Assembly: GCA_016292255.1 (NCBI GenBank)
Contig: JAEEZZ010000145.1
Span: forward strand, 1-35,549
Direction of reading: 5' to 3'
From: Oscillospiraceae bacterium
Lineage (GTDB): Bacteria; Bacillota; Clostridia; Oscillospirales; Oscillospiraceae
Length of the DNA: 35,549 nt
Shown one piece after another: positions 23,766-32,181 of the stretch. The position numbers were made by a program, and so were the translations under genes. Position 1 is the first letter of the stretch; every line of letters starts with the position of its first letter. The notes under the pieces are model-generated. The model was not told the DNA's origin, searched no databases, and worked only from the letters and a program-made list of their open reading frames with translations.

Positions 23766-26336
23766 ATGTTCTGTCCCAAATGCGGCAAGCAGGTCTCGGA
23801 GGGGGCGGTATTCTGCAATTTCTGCGGCAAACCGCTGAACCGGGCCCAGCAGCCGCCTGCCCAACAGCCCCAGGCGCAGTACCGACAGCCGCCTGCTCCG
23901 CAGGCACGGCAGCAGGCCCAACCCCGGCAGCCCAATCCACAGGTTTCCTACCGGCAACCCCAATCCTCCTATCCCCAGGCTCCGGCCCGGCAGCCGAAAA
24001 AGAGCCACACGGGGCTGATCGTCACGCTGATCGTTCTGCTGCTGGCGGCAGGAACTGTGCTGACCCTGTTTCTGACCGGCGTGATCGGCAAAAAGGGCGG
24101 GGAGAGCCTGGAAAGCAAGCCCTCCAACGAGCCGGGGGTGACCCAGCCCTCCGTGCCCCAGATGCCCACCGACCCGGACAAGATCGAATCTCTCTCCGCG
24201 GTGGCGGAGAACCCCACCGTGCAGAGCAAAACCGGCGTGGAGGTCACCCTGTCCCCCTTCCTGTTTGACTACACGGAGGACGAGAGCCCGGTCACCATCA
24301 GCGACCTGGGCACCGAGACCGCGGACAACGGCGACTGGAAGCAGTCCGTCTACGACGTGGATCTGGGCGGGCAGCATGAGCTGGACGCGTGGATCGACAT
24401 CCGTATCCCCTATGACGCCTCCTTCCTCGAGCCGGGAGAGGACGCGGCCCAGTGCGTGGCCGCCCGCTACTTCAACGAGGAGACCGGCGAATGGGACGAC
24501 GACGTGCTCTACGACGTGGACACCCAGGCCGGCTGCGTCGTCATCCACACCGACCACTGCTCCAAGTTCGCCAGCTTCACGGTCCGCAAGGCCGGTATGC
24601 GCTCGGCCTACATCAGCAGCGTCACCGTGGATCTGGAAAGTCTGAGCCAGCTGGTGGATCTGCAGAAGTCCGCTGCGGCCATGTCGGAGTACGCGGAAAA
24701 CGGCGGCTCCTACGGCCAGAACTGCTACCAGCTGGGGGAGCTGGCCATGCAGAGCTTCTTTGAGGACGTGCTGCTCCAGTCCGCCAACCAGGGCAACGAC
24801 GTGGTGGGCAACGTGGGCAACGCCCTACAGCTCTCGGACGTGTTCTTTTTCACCGAGAAATACGCCAAGGCCAACGAGACCTTCTGGAAGCGGATGAGCC
24901 AGGTGGGCCTGGCCCTGGGCGCCATCAACCTGGGCGTGGAGATCATGAAGCCCAACAAGACCGACGGCGAGATCATGAACATCTACAAGGACGCGGGCCT
25001 GTACGCCCTGAACGTCGTGGGCGACACGGCGATGGGCACCGCCCTGGTGGGCGTGACCCTGCTGGACAAGTCCATCCAGTCCTTCGGCGAGGCCGCCAGA
25101 GGCTACGTGGCGGAGCGGATGGAGAACTGCTACCTCTACTACAACGAGAAGGCCAACTTCGGCCAGCACCACGCCCGCACCTCCAAGGAGTGGCGGCAGA
25201 TCGTGGCCGACTGCGTCAAGGCCTCCGAGGGCGACGAGGACAGCTTCCGCACCATGCTGGAAAACAACATCGACGAATACGCCCGCCGCTTCTTCGCCCT
25301 TCCGGAGGACACCAAGTACGAGATCCAGAGCGAATTTGCCGAGCACTTCTCCGGCGGCCGTCTGGGCGTCCTCACCAAGGCGGAGGAGGAGGCTCTGATC
25401 TCCCGCTACAAGGAGCGGATGTATCAGCGTCTGTCCGGTGCGATCCTCAAGGAGATGCAGAACGAGTACCTCCGCAAGATCCAGGCGAAGCTCCAGAAGG
25501 CGATGAACGAGGTCAAGAACGAGCTCAACCAGCTTGCCACCATCGAGCTCTACGAGGAGCTGAAGGAGGACGAAAAGCCCGCCTACGCCGGCTACTTCTT
25601 CCGCTTCGCCCCCCTGTCCAAGGATGCCGAGGCCCACAAGGATTCCTGGACGGATAAGCTGGACAAGGACGGCAAGGCCTCGGTCAAGGTGCGGGTGATC
25701 GCCTACATTCTGGCCGGGATGCCCGACCGGGTTGACCTGTATCAGACGGAAAAGGATCTGGAGGAAAACAAGCTTGCCTTCTCGGTGAAGGTCAAATTTG
25801 CCTACCCCAAAACGGAAGTCCCGCTGATCGGCGAGCAGTATCCCACCCTGGAGGAGATCGTGGGCTACTACCAGGACGGAATGCTCACCGTGGAGGATTT
25901 TTACATTCCCCAGGAGCTGCTGGACGCCATGAAGGCCGCCAAGGAAAACAGCGAGAGCGAAGACGGCGAGGGCTGCGATATCAACATCGACCCCAACGAA
26001 GTCATCGGGCAGTCCCGGTCGCTCCCCTTCACCCTGGAGCAGTCCGGCCCGGACGGTGCGATCATGCGCTTTGAGTCCGGCGACGAGGACGGAAACTTCC
26101 TGGCTGACCGTGTGATCCATTACGACGATAAGACCGGCGTCCTGCTGCTGGAGCCCTTCACGATGGATTCCGAGGGCGAGCAGGCGACTGTCAGCATGAC
26201 CCTCAACTGCGTCTATGCCGACGAGGCCCACAGCGGCGTCCGGGTCTCCGGCCAGCTCATTGAGGAGTTCGGCGGCGAATACGCGGGCATTCGCATCGTG
26301 ATCGGCATCAGCGGCAGCAAGCCTCTGGAAAGCTGA
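23766..26336 (+). CDS. Giant zinc-ribbon membrane-anchored protein
   Basis: This 856-residue protein starts with a zinc ribbon (MFCPKCGKQ, then CNFCGKPL). A Gln/Pro/Tyr linker runs to about residue 80 and a single membrane segment lies at about 83-105 (GLIVTLIVLLLAAGTVLTLF). Beyond it is a roughly 740-residue extracytoplasmic part with no family I recognise: an initial beta-like domain (to about 285), a long helical middle (about 285-600, Glu/Lys-rich, e.g. EMQNEYLRKIQAKLQKAM) and a C-terminal domain. GPI- or cell-wall-sorting motifs are absent. AAAGGAGG precedes the ATG. The next gene begins 1 base after the stop, so the two are coupled. Function unknown. Confidence 0.85.
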   Translation: MFCPKCGKQVSEGAVFCNFCGKPLNRAQQPPAQQPQAQYRQPPAPQARQQAQPRQPNPQVSYRQPQSSYPQAPARQPKKSHTGLIVTLIVLLLAAGTVLTLFLTGVIGKKGGESLESKPSNEPGVTQPSVPQMPTDPDKIESLSAVAENPTVQSKTGVEVTLSPFLFDYTEDESPVTISDLGTETADNGDWKQSVYDVDLGGQHELDAWIDIRIPYDASFLEPGEDAAQCVAARYFNEETGEWDDDVLYDVDTQAGCVVIHTDHCSKFASFTVRKAGMRSAYISSVTVDLESLSQLVDLQKSAAAMSEYAENGGSYGQNCYQLGELAMQSFFEDVLLQSANQGNDVVGNVGNALQLSDVFFFTEKYAKANETFWKRMSQVGLALGAINLGVEIMKPNKTDGEIMNIYKDAGLYALNVVGDTAMGTALVGVTLLDKSIQSFGEAARGYVAERMENCYLYYNEKANFGQHHARTSKEWRQIVADCVKASEGDEDSFRTMLENNIDEYARRFFALPEDTKYEIQSEFAEHFSGGRLGVLTKAEEEALISRYKERMYQRLSGAILKEMQNEYLRKIQAKLQKAMNEVKNELNQLATIELYEELKEDEKPAYAGYFFRFAPLSKDAEAHKDSWTDKLDKDGKASVKVRVIAYILAGMPDRVDLYQTEKDLEENKLAFSVKVKFAYPKTEVPLIGEQYPTLEEIVGYYQDGMLTVEDFYIPQELLDAMKAAKENSESEDGEGCDINIDPNEVIGQSRSLPFTLEQSGPDGAIMRFESGDEDGNFLADRVIHYDDKTGVLLLEPFTMDSEGEQATVSMTLNCVYADEAHSGVRVSGQLIEEFGGEYAGIRIVIGISGSKPLES

Positions 26337-26337
26337 G

Positions 26338-27093
26338 ATGCTGCCGGAGATTACCCTGCTCAGTCTGAAGCTGAGAAGCTATTCCCTGTGTGCAGCCGTG
26401 GCGGCGCTGGTCTGCGCCGCCACGGTGTGGGCCCCTCTGCGCCGCTGCGGCTACACCCGCCGGGCCGCCCTCCTGTCGCTGCTGGCGATGGCCGCAGCCT
26501 TTCTGATCGGGGCCCGGCTGTGGAACGTGGCGATCTATCCGGAGGCCTACGGGCCCCAGCGGCCCTGGTACAGCCCGCGGATGGTCGGTCTGAGCCTCTA
26601 CGGCGGGATCGCCGGAGCCGCGGCTGCCCTGCTGGTCTCTACGCGGCTGGCGGGGGCAAAGCCCCTGGCCGTGCTGGACGCCTTTGTGCTCCCCTTTGCC
26701 CTGGCCTTCTGTATCGCCCGGGTGGGCTGCTTTTTGAACGGCTGCTGCGGGGGGATTAAAACGAATCTGCCCTGGGGCGTGGTCTTTCCCTCCGACGCCG
26801 GGCTGATGCCCCGGGCGCTGTTCAGCTTCCCTGCCCCGGCCGTCCATCCCACCCAGCTCTATGAGCTGGTCCTGGCCCTGGCAGGCCTCCCGATCTGCCG
26901 CCGCCGGGCAAGAGACAAGCGCCCCGGCGGCCTGTTCTTCTGCTACGCCGCCTGGTTCAGCGCCCTGCGGCTGCTGATCCTGCCCCTTCGCTCCCTGCCC
27001 TACCCCGGCTGGGTGAGCTATGGGCTCTACCCGGCCCTGTACCTGTGCTGTATCTTCCTCGCCCTGTGGGGCGCAAGGCGCAGGCGGGCGTAA
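26338..27093 (+). CDS. Lgt-family (prolipoprotein diacylglyceryl transferase-like) membrane protein
   Basis: This 251-residue protein with about seven membrane segments resembles Lgt, which adds diacylglycerol to the lipobox cysteine of lipoproteins. Seen here: LYGGIAGA (Y88 where true Lgt has the catalytic His), ARVGCFLNGCCGG (R128, N134) against the Lgt signature, and HPTQLYE at 170-176. The Cys-rich signature and the missing His suggest a divergent paralogue rather than the housekeeping enzyme. Its ATG is 1 base after the stop of the giant zinc-ribbon gene, so it probably acts with that protein. Whether it has transferase activity is unknown. Confidence 0.8.
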   Translation: MLPEITLLSLKLRSYSLCAAVAALVCAATVWAPLRRCGYTRRAALLSLLAMAAAFLIGARLWNVAIYPEAYGPQRPWYSPRMVGLSLYGGIAGAAAALLVSTRLAGAKPLAVLDAFVLPFALAFCIARVGCFLNGCCGGIKTNLPWGVVFPSDAGLMPRALFSFPAPAVHPTQLYELVLALAGLPICRRRARDKRPGGLFFCYAAWFSALRLLILPLRSLPYPGWVSYGLYPALYLCCIFLALWGARRRRA

Positions 27094-27117
27094 TGGGCGG
27101 CAGCCGTGCCGCACACA

Positions 27118-27168
27118 GAAAAACAAGCTGAGAAAACGGTCCTTTGACCCTTTCTCAGCTTGTTTTTT
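27118..27168 (+). terminator. Terminator after the Lgt-like gene
   Basis: AACAAGCTGAGAAA pairs with TTTCTCAGCTTGTT across a 16-base loop, followed by TTTT. The A run on the other side could also serve the minus strand. Confidence 0.85.
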
Positions 27169-27223
27169 GCACAGCTTCGCCCCGGTGGGAGCAGCTTCGC
27201 CGGCCCGGGCCCCTGCGGGCGCC

Positions 27224-27961
27224 TCAGCGGACGTCGTAATAGAACTGATCCGCAGCTTCCCGATCCTTTCCGGTGAAGATCCGCTTGGTCAGCGCGCGGT
27301 TTTTGATCAGATACCAGTCTCCGAACTCGTCGAATTTTCGGGCGGAGGTCAGCACCTGGGACCGTTTCAGCGTTCCGTATTTCCGGCCCGATTGTTTGCC
27401 GTATTTCTTCAGCCGGGCAGCAAAATCCATATCCTCCAGGCTCACCAGGCTCTCGTTGAAGCCGCCGATGGCCTCAAAGTCCCGCTTGCGGAACCAGAAC
27501 ATGGCGCCGCTGAGGTAGCCGCCGTTGCGGAGCATGATCGGCAGCAGCTTGACCGCCACGTACAGCGCCGAGCAGGCCATTCCCAGGGACATCCGGTCAA
27601 ATTTGACGTTGGTTCCTCCGCCGATATAGCGCCCGCCGTCCAGCTTTTCCCCGATCTCCGCCAGGGCTTCCTTCCCCATCCGGCTGTCCGCGTCGATGGT
27701 CACCACGATCTCCCCTCTGGCCGCTCTGGCCCCCGTGTTCCGGATGGCCGCGATGCACTTGTCGTCGTTGACCAGCACCCTGGCGCCGCCGCGCTCGGCG
27801 ATGGCAGCGGTTTGATCGGTGCATCGGTTGGCGACCACGAGGATCTCCACCGTCTCCGGCCCAACCGTCCGGGCGGCCTGATGGATGGAATCCAGGCATT
27901 TCCCGATATATTGGGCCTCGTTATGGGCGGGAATGACCACCGAGTATTTGACCTTTTCCAT
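27224..27961 (-). CDS. Family 2 glycosyltransferase
   Basis: This 245-residue GT-A enzyme starts YSVVIPAHNEAQYIGKCLDS, the classic family 2 opening. It has the DxD metal site in TIDADSRMG and the acceptor-site ED in SLEDMDFAARLKKYG. It most likely transfers a sugar from a nucleotide donor in cell-envelope or exopolysaccharide synthesis; the substrate is not predictable. No transmembrane segment is evident, so it is cytosolic or peripheral. The start at 27961 is chosen over an ATG 15 codons earlier because AGGAGG lies 7 bases before it. It follows rpoD in the same direction but a terminator separates them, and no clear promoter of its own is seen. Confidence 0.92.
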   Translation of the reverse strand: MEKVKYSVVIPAHNEAQYIGKCLDSIHQAARTVGPETVEILVVANRCTDQTAAIAERGGARVLVNDDKCIAAIRNTGARAARGEIVVTIDADSRMGKEALAEIGEKLDGGRYIGGGTNVKFDRMSLGMACSALYVAVKLLPIMLRNGGYLSGAMFWFRKRDFEAIGGFNESLVSLEDMDFAARLKKYGKQSGRKYGTLKRSQVLTSARKFDEFGDWYLIKNRALTKRIFTGKDREAADQFYYDVR

Positions 27962-28010
27962 GGGTCTGCCTCCTCGACTCCGATTGACGTTTGCAGCTTT
28001 TCCCACCGGA

Positions 28011-28046
28011 TCAAAAACGCTGCCCGTGGGAAGGCGGGCAGCGTTC
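28011..28046 (-). terminator. Terminator of rpoD
   Basis: AACGCTGCCCG and CGGGCAGCGTT form an 11-pair stem on the minus strand, followed by TTTGA. Confidence 0.88.
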
Positions 28047-28051
28047 TTCGT

Positions 28052-29173
28052 TCAGCAATAGAAATCCTTGATCTTCTTGGCGCGGCTGGGGTGGCGGAGC
28101 TTGCGGATGGCTTTGTTCTCGATCTGGCGGATCCGCTCCCGGGTGACGCCGAACTTCTGGCCCACTTCCTCCAGGGTGTGGTTGCGGCCGTCGTACATTC
28201 CGAAGCGCATCTTCAGCACGTCGGCCTCCCGCTGGGTCAGAGTGCTCAGGATCTCTGCCAGGGCCTCGGCCAGCATGGTATTGGAGGTGGACTCGGCAGG
28301 GCCGGGGGTGTTGTCGTCCTCCACGAAGGAGCCGATGGTGGTGTCCTCCTCGTCGCCCACGGGGGTCTCCAGGGAGAGGGTGTCGGCCGCGGTGCGGTTG
28401 GCCTCGATGATCTTCTCAATGGGCAGGCCCAGCTCGTCTGCGATCTCCTCCAGGGTGGGCTCCCGGCCCAGCTCCTGCACCAGCTTGCGGTTGCAGCGGG
28501 TGGCCTTGTTGATGACCTCCACCATGTGGACCGGCACCCGGATGGTCCTGGCCTGGTCGGCAATGGCGCGGGTGATGGCCTGGCGGATCCACCAGGTGGC
28601 GTAGGTGGAGAACTTGTTGCCCTTGGTGTAGTCGAACTTATCCACGGCGCGGATCAGGCCGGTGTTGCCCTCCTGGATCAGATCCAGGATATGCAGGCCG
28701 CGGCCGGAGTATTTCTTCGCGATAGAAACCACCAGGCGAAGGTTGGCCTCCGTCAGCTTTTTCTTGGCTTCCTTATCCCCGGTGGAGACCTTCTGGGCCA
28801 GCTCCATCTCCTCCTCGGGAGAGAGCAGGGGCACCTGGCCGATCTCCTTTAAGTACATCCGTACGGGATCGTCGAGATTGTACTCCGCGGCGAGCTCCAC
28901 GGGGTCGATCATCTCTTCCTCCTCCAGGCCGGGCAGATCCAGAGGCGCGTCGTCGTCCAGATCCAGCTCAGCGCCGACGATCTGGATCCCCATGCCCTCC
29001 AGGGTCTCATAGATCATCTCGATCTGCTCCACGGTGCAGGGGATCTTCGACAGTTCGTTGTTCAACTCGCTGGCCAGGAGAACGCCTTCCTTTTTGCCCT
29101 TTGCAACAAGTGCGGTGATGGGGCCGGTTAACGCCTCAATAGCAGGGTTTGAATTCTTCTTTGCGGTAGACAT
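28052..29173 (-). CDS. rpoD: Primary sigma factor (SigmaA/RpoD)
   Basis: This 373-residue housekeeping sigma factor contains region 1.2 ([16 protein letters not shown]), region 2 ([19 protein letters not shown], then [18 protein letters not shown]), region 3 ([11 protein letters not shown]) and region 4 with the -35 helix-turn-helix [17 protein letters not shown]. The N-terminal region 1.1 is short, as in Firmicutes. The start at 29173 follows AAAGGAAG. A short upstream in-frame ATG at 29194 lacks a site. The promoters identified in this window are mostly of the kind this protein reads. It is divergent from tadA. Confidence 0.97.
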   Translation of the reverse strand: MSTAKKNSNPAIEALTGPITALVAKGKKEGVLLASELNNELSKIPCTVEQIEMIYETLEGMGIQIVGAELDLDDDAPLDLPGLEEEEMIDPVELAAEYNLDDPVRMYLKEIGQVPLLSPEEEMELAQKVSTGDKEAKKKLTEANLRLVVSIAKKYSGRGLHILDLIQEGNTGLIRAVDKFDYTKGNKFSTYATWWIRQAITRAIADQARTIRVPVHMVEVINKATRCNRKLVQELGREPTLEEIADELGLPIEKIIEANRTAADTLSLETPVGDEEDTTIGSFVEDDNTPGPAESTSNTMLAEALAEILSTLTQREADVLKMRFGMYDGRNHTLEEVGQKFGVTRERIRQIENKAIRKLRHPSRAKKIKDFYC

Positions 29174-29250
29174 AATACACTTCCTTTGTATCATTCGAAA
29201 GGGTAACCCGTTTCGGCGCTGGGCAAACAGGCCCCCGGGAAATTCAACTC

Positions 29251-29279
29251 ATTATATTACAATCTTCCTTGCTTGGCAA
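29251..29279 (-). promoter_or_regulatory. Promoter of rpoD
   Basis: TTGCCA (29274-29279), a 17-base spacer and TATAAT (29251-29256) on the minus strand, 78 bases before the start. Confidence 0.78.
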
Positions 29280-29319
29280 GCCCTTTTCCGATTATTTTAC
29301 AATTTCTTTGCTTTTTCTC

Positions 29320-29348
29320 TTGTAAAACCGCTCGCCATGTATTAGGAT
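29320..29348 (+). promoter_or_regulatory. Candidate promoter of tadA
   Basis: TTGTAA (29320-29325), a 17-base spacer and TAGGAT (29343-29348), 31 bases before the TTG start. Confidence 0.5.
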
Positions 29349-29379
29349 AAATCAAGAACCCCCGGGAGGTGAAATTGCT

Positions 29380-29865
29380 TTGACTGACACAGATTTTATG
29401 CAGCGCGCCCTGGAGCTGGGGCGGCTGGCGGCAGCAGAGGGAGAGGTGCCCGTGGGCTGCGTGGTGACGCTGGGCGACCGGATCGTAGGCGAGGGCCGCA
29501 ACCGCCGGGAGACCGCCAAAAACGCCCTCTGCCACGCGGAGCTGGAGGCCATCGACGCCGCCTGCAAGGCCCTTGGGGGCTGGCGGCTCTGGGAATGCAC
29601 CCTCTACGTGACGCTGGAGCCCTGCCCCATGTGTGCCGGCGCCATTGTCAACGCCCGGATCCCGCGGGTGGTCTACGGAGCCGCCGACCCGAAAAACGGC
29701 TGCTGCGGCTCGGTGATCGATCTGTTTTCCCTGCCCTTCAACCACCGGCCCGAAATGCAGGGCGGGGTCCTGGAGGCGGACTGCGCTTCCCTGCTCAGCG
29801 AATTCTTTGAGCGCCTGCGGCTCCAGCGCCCCCGCAGAAGGCATTGGACCCGGGACGCAGAATGA
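29380..29865 (+). CDS. tadA: tRNA-specific adenosine deaminase TadA
   Basis: This 161-residue zinc deaminase converts A34 to inosine in the anticodon of tRNA-Arg(ACG). The zinc-ligand motifs are HAE (52-54) and PCPMC (81-85), with the catalytic Glu54. The conserved VVYGAADPKNGCCGSVIDL follows. The start is the TTG at 29380, placed 10 bases after GGGAGG; the first ATG, at 29398, is too far from that site. Its substrate tRNA gene is at 15341-15417 in this window. A strong terminator follows. Confidence 0.95.
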   Translation: MTDTDFMQRALELGRLAAAEGEVPVGCVVTLGDRIVGEGRNRRETAKNALCHAELEAIDAACKALGGWRLWECTLYVTLEPCPMCAGAIVNARIPRVVYGAADPKNGCCGSVIDLFSLPFNHRPEMQGGVLEADCASLLSEFFERLRLQRPRRRHWTRDAE

Positions 29866-29872
29866 AAAAGCA

Positions 29873-29905
29873 AAAAAAACGAGCTCCGGATCGGAGCTCG
29901 TTTTT
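29873..29905. terminator. Bidirectional terminator between tadA and the beta-lactamase-fold gene
   Basis: CGAGCTCCG (29880-29888) pairs with CGGAGCTCG (29892-29900) around a 3-base loop, with an A run before and a T run after. Confidence 0.9.
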
Positions 29906-29917
29906 GATTGCTGTTGT

Positions 29918-30895
29918 TTACTCGGCAAAGTACGGGGCTGTGAGCTTGATCAGCTCCGTGACCTTGTTCTTTGCGCCCTCGATGGTGACGGGGCCGTTGC
30001 AGACCACGCTGATCACAAAGCTGCGGTTGGCGTTCTGCACCACACCCATGGCGCAGACGCAGACGCTCGACTCCACATCCACCACAAAGCCGTAGCGCAG
30101 ATCCTCGCCCAGGAGGCCGGTCTCGATCTCCAGGCCATCCACAGGGGTCAGAAGGATCTCCAGCATCTGGCGGGAGGCTTCCTCGCTGACCAGCTCGCCG
30201 CGGCAGATCATGTTCAGCAGCTTGGCGGTCTGCTCCGCCTTGACGTAGTTCTTCTGGCTGCCGGAGCCGCTGAGGGAGCGGTTGAAGCCCAGCTGCAGGC
30301 CGTTGGCCACAGCAAAGGCCTTGACTGCCTCGCGTCCCTTGGAGGCGTCGCCGGAGCCGATGGTCTCGGTCAGCCGGTCGGCCGCGTAGGTATCGTCGGT
30401 ATTGATCATGGCCTTGACGTCGTCCAGCACCGAAGCAAGCTCCAGCTTGCCGTCGGCGGCCTGCTGGAACACCGTGCCCATAATAAACACCTGGGCCATG
30501 CGGTTCGCCGTCATCCAGTCTTCCCCGCGGCAGTTGACGGCGGAGCCGATCTCGGTGTTGAATGCGGGATCAATCACCATGACCTGCCACTCGCTGGTCA
30601 GACCCCGGAGGGATTCATCCAGCTCGCTCTTCAGCTGCGCGTCGTTGATGGGAGAAAGATCCTTCGGGGGCTGGGTGGGATGCTCGGTGGAAGGCACCGA
30701 CTCTGTGTTGTTCGGCGCTTCGCTGCCGCCCGGGAAGGGGTTGGTGGCATCCGTGCTGGCGATCTGGGGCGGCTCCGTGGTGGTGGTTTCGTTCTTGCTC
30801 TTTTGCGTCTTCAGGATCAGAATGCAAAGAACCGCGGCCAGGACAAGCATACCCATGGTAATGCCGAGGAAAATATCAGGTTTTTTTGTTTTCAT
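29918..30895 (-). CDS. Membrane-anchored class A beta-lactamase-fold protein lacking the catalytic residues
   Basis: This 325-residue protein has an N-terminal membrane anchor (about 9-29), a Thr/Pro/Ser-rich linker to about residue 85, and a domain with the layout of class A serine hydrolases. The usual motifs are degenerate: the SxxK position reads R132-M-A-Q135 (in NRMAQVFIMG), the SDN position reads T-D-D (166-168) in NTDDTYAADRL, and the KTG position reads R-Y-G. It should therefore not cleave beta-lactams and more likely binds peptidoglycan-like or another ligand outside the cell. The start at 30895 follows GGAGTGG. The fold assignment is inferred from motif order, so it is moderately sure. 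Confidence 0.75.
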   Translation of the reverse strand: MKTKKPDIFLGITMGMLVLAAVLCILILKTQKSKNETTTTEPPQIASTDATNPFPGGSEAPNNTESVPSTEHPTQPPKDLSPINDAQLKSELDESLRGLTSEWQVMVIDPAFNTEIGSAVNCRGEDWMTANRMAQVFIMGTVFQQAADGKLELASVLDDVKAMINTDDTYAADRLTETIGSGDASKGREAVKAFAVANGLQLGFNRSLSGSGSQKNYVKAEQTAKLLNMICRGELVSEEASRQMLEILLTPVDGLEIETGLLGEDLRYGFVVDVESSVCVCAMGVVQNANRSFVISVVCNGPVTIEGAKNKVTELIKLTAPYFAE

Positions 30896-31006
30896 GAAAG
30901 TACCACTCCATTCAGCTGGTTTTTCCTTCAAAATGCAGGGTAGTTCTACGCCGGACAAGTCCCGCATAGAGTCTGGGGAGATCGGTTCTTCCCCTTATTA
31001 GTATTC

Positions 31007-31035
31007 ATTCTATCACATAAACAGCCATTCGTCAA
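31007..31035 (-). promoter_or_regulatory. Promoter of the beta-lactamase-fold gene
   Basis: TTGACG (31030-31035), a 17-base spacer and TAGAAT (31007-31012) on the minus strand, within the upstream region of the divergent spoIID gene. Confidence 0.65.
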
Positions 31036-31060
31036 TGGTTTTCCAAAAACAGGAGGTAAA

Positions 31061-32083
31061 ATGCGTCAATCTGTTCTTGCTTCTCTGGCCGCGGCCCTGC
31101 TCTGGGCCTCCCTTGCGCTGCTGCTGCTTCCGGCCGGGCAGTCTGCTTCCGGCAGCGATCCGCTCCCCGCTCCCACCCGGGAGCCGGAGGCTGCAGCGAC
31201 CACGGAGTCCAGTGCGCCGCCCGCATCCGAGCTCTGCGCCGCCCCGGCGGAGCCGGCGGCCTTTGACACTGGCTGTCAGCTGGCCGTGCTGACCGAGGAC
31301 GGCGTGGTGCGGATGGATCTGGAGCGCTATCTCACCGGCGTACTGCTGGCGGAGATGCCCGTCTCCTTCGGCCGGGAGGCGCTGAAGGCCCAGGCCGTGG
31401 CGTCCAGGACCTACACGCTGAGCCGCTGCCGGAATCCGCGGCACACGGAGGCGGCGGTCTGCACCGATTCTCACTGCTGCCAGGCCTGGCGCGACCCGGC
31501 GGAGGCGGAGCCCGAGGCCCGGGCCCAGGCGGAGGCCGCCGTCCGGGACACGGACGGGCTGGTGCTTCTCTATCAAGGCAGGCTCATTGACGCCACGTTT
31601 TTCTCCTGCTCCGGCGGCAGGACGGAGGACGCGGCTGCGGTTTGGGGCAGCGAGCTGCCCTATCTCAAGGCAGTGGAGAGTCCGGGGGAGGAGGACGCGG
31701 CCCATTACACCGACGAGCTCCGGGTCTCCCTGGCGGATTTTCAGGCAAAGCTGGAGGCCCTGGATCATGAAGTGCAGCTTTCCGGCGATCCCTGCGCCTG
31801 GGCGGAAGCCGTGCAGTACACCGCCGGGGGCGGCGTGGCCTCCGTCACACTGGGCGGACGAGCCTTCCGGGGCACGGCCCTCCGCAAGGCGTTCGGCCTG
31901 CGCTCCACCGCCTTTTCGCTGTCGCTCTCAGCCGATGGCGTTGTGTTCACCACCCGGGGCAACGGCCACCGGGTGGGCATGAGCCAATACGGCGCCGCTG
32001 CCATGGCCCGGGCCGGGAACGACTTTGAGACCATACTCAAATGGTACTACAGCGGCGTGGAGCTGGCCCGCGCCGAGGAATAA
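31061..32083 (+). CDS. spoIID: SpoIID/LytB-domain protein, probable stage II sporulation protein D
   Basis: This 340-residue protein has an N-terminal membrane segment, a Pro/Ala/Glu linker to about residue 75, and a SpoIID lytic-transglycosylase domain. Conserved parts are LAEMPVSFGREALKAQAV (with the catalytic Glu), ASRTYTLSR and the C-terminal GHRVGMSQYGAAAMA. SpoIID cuts septal peptidoglycan during engulfment, together with SpoIIP and SpoIIM. AGGAGG precedes the ATG. In B. subtilis this gene is SigE-dependent; no strong SigE site is seen here, only a weak CATAAACA at 31016. A SpoIID paralogue such as LytB remains possible. Confidence 0.88.
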   Translation: MRQSVLASLAAALLWASLALLLLPAGQSASGSDPLPAPTREPEAAATTESSAPPASELCAAPAEPAAFDTGCQLAVLTEDGVVRMDLERYLTGVLLAEMPVSFGREALKAQAVASRTYTLSRCRNPRHTEAAVCTDSHCCQAWRDPAEAEPEARAQAEAAVRDTDGLVLLYQGRLIDATFFSCSGGRTEDAAAVWGSELPYLKAVESPGEEDAAHYTDELRVSLADFQAKLEALDHEVQLSGDPCAWAEAVQYTAGGGVASVTLGGRAFRGTALRKAFGLRSTAFSLSLSADGVVFTTRGNGHRVGMSQYGAAAMARAGNDFETILKWYYSGVELARAEE

Positions 32084-32099
32084 GAAACCCGGATCCGAG

Positions 32100-32146
32100 A
32101 ATAAAAGGGGTCTGCTCCGGAGTCGCTGACGACCCGGAACAGACCC
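32100..32146. terminator. Terminator between spoIID and the SLH gene
   Basis: GGGTCTGCTCCGG pairs with CCGGAACAGACCC, with one mismatch. On the minus strand it is followed by CTTTTATT, so it mainly ends the SLH gene, but it can also stop spoIID transcripts. Confidence 0.8.
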
Positions 32147-32181
32147 TTGATTATGCTGGATCGGGACAGATGCTTTTTGTC

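Noticed and set aside
31016-31023. SigE -10 (CATAAACA) for spoIID
   Set aside because: No acceptable -35 lies 14-15 bases upstream, so it was not listed as a feature.
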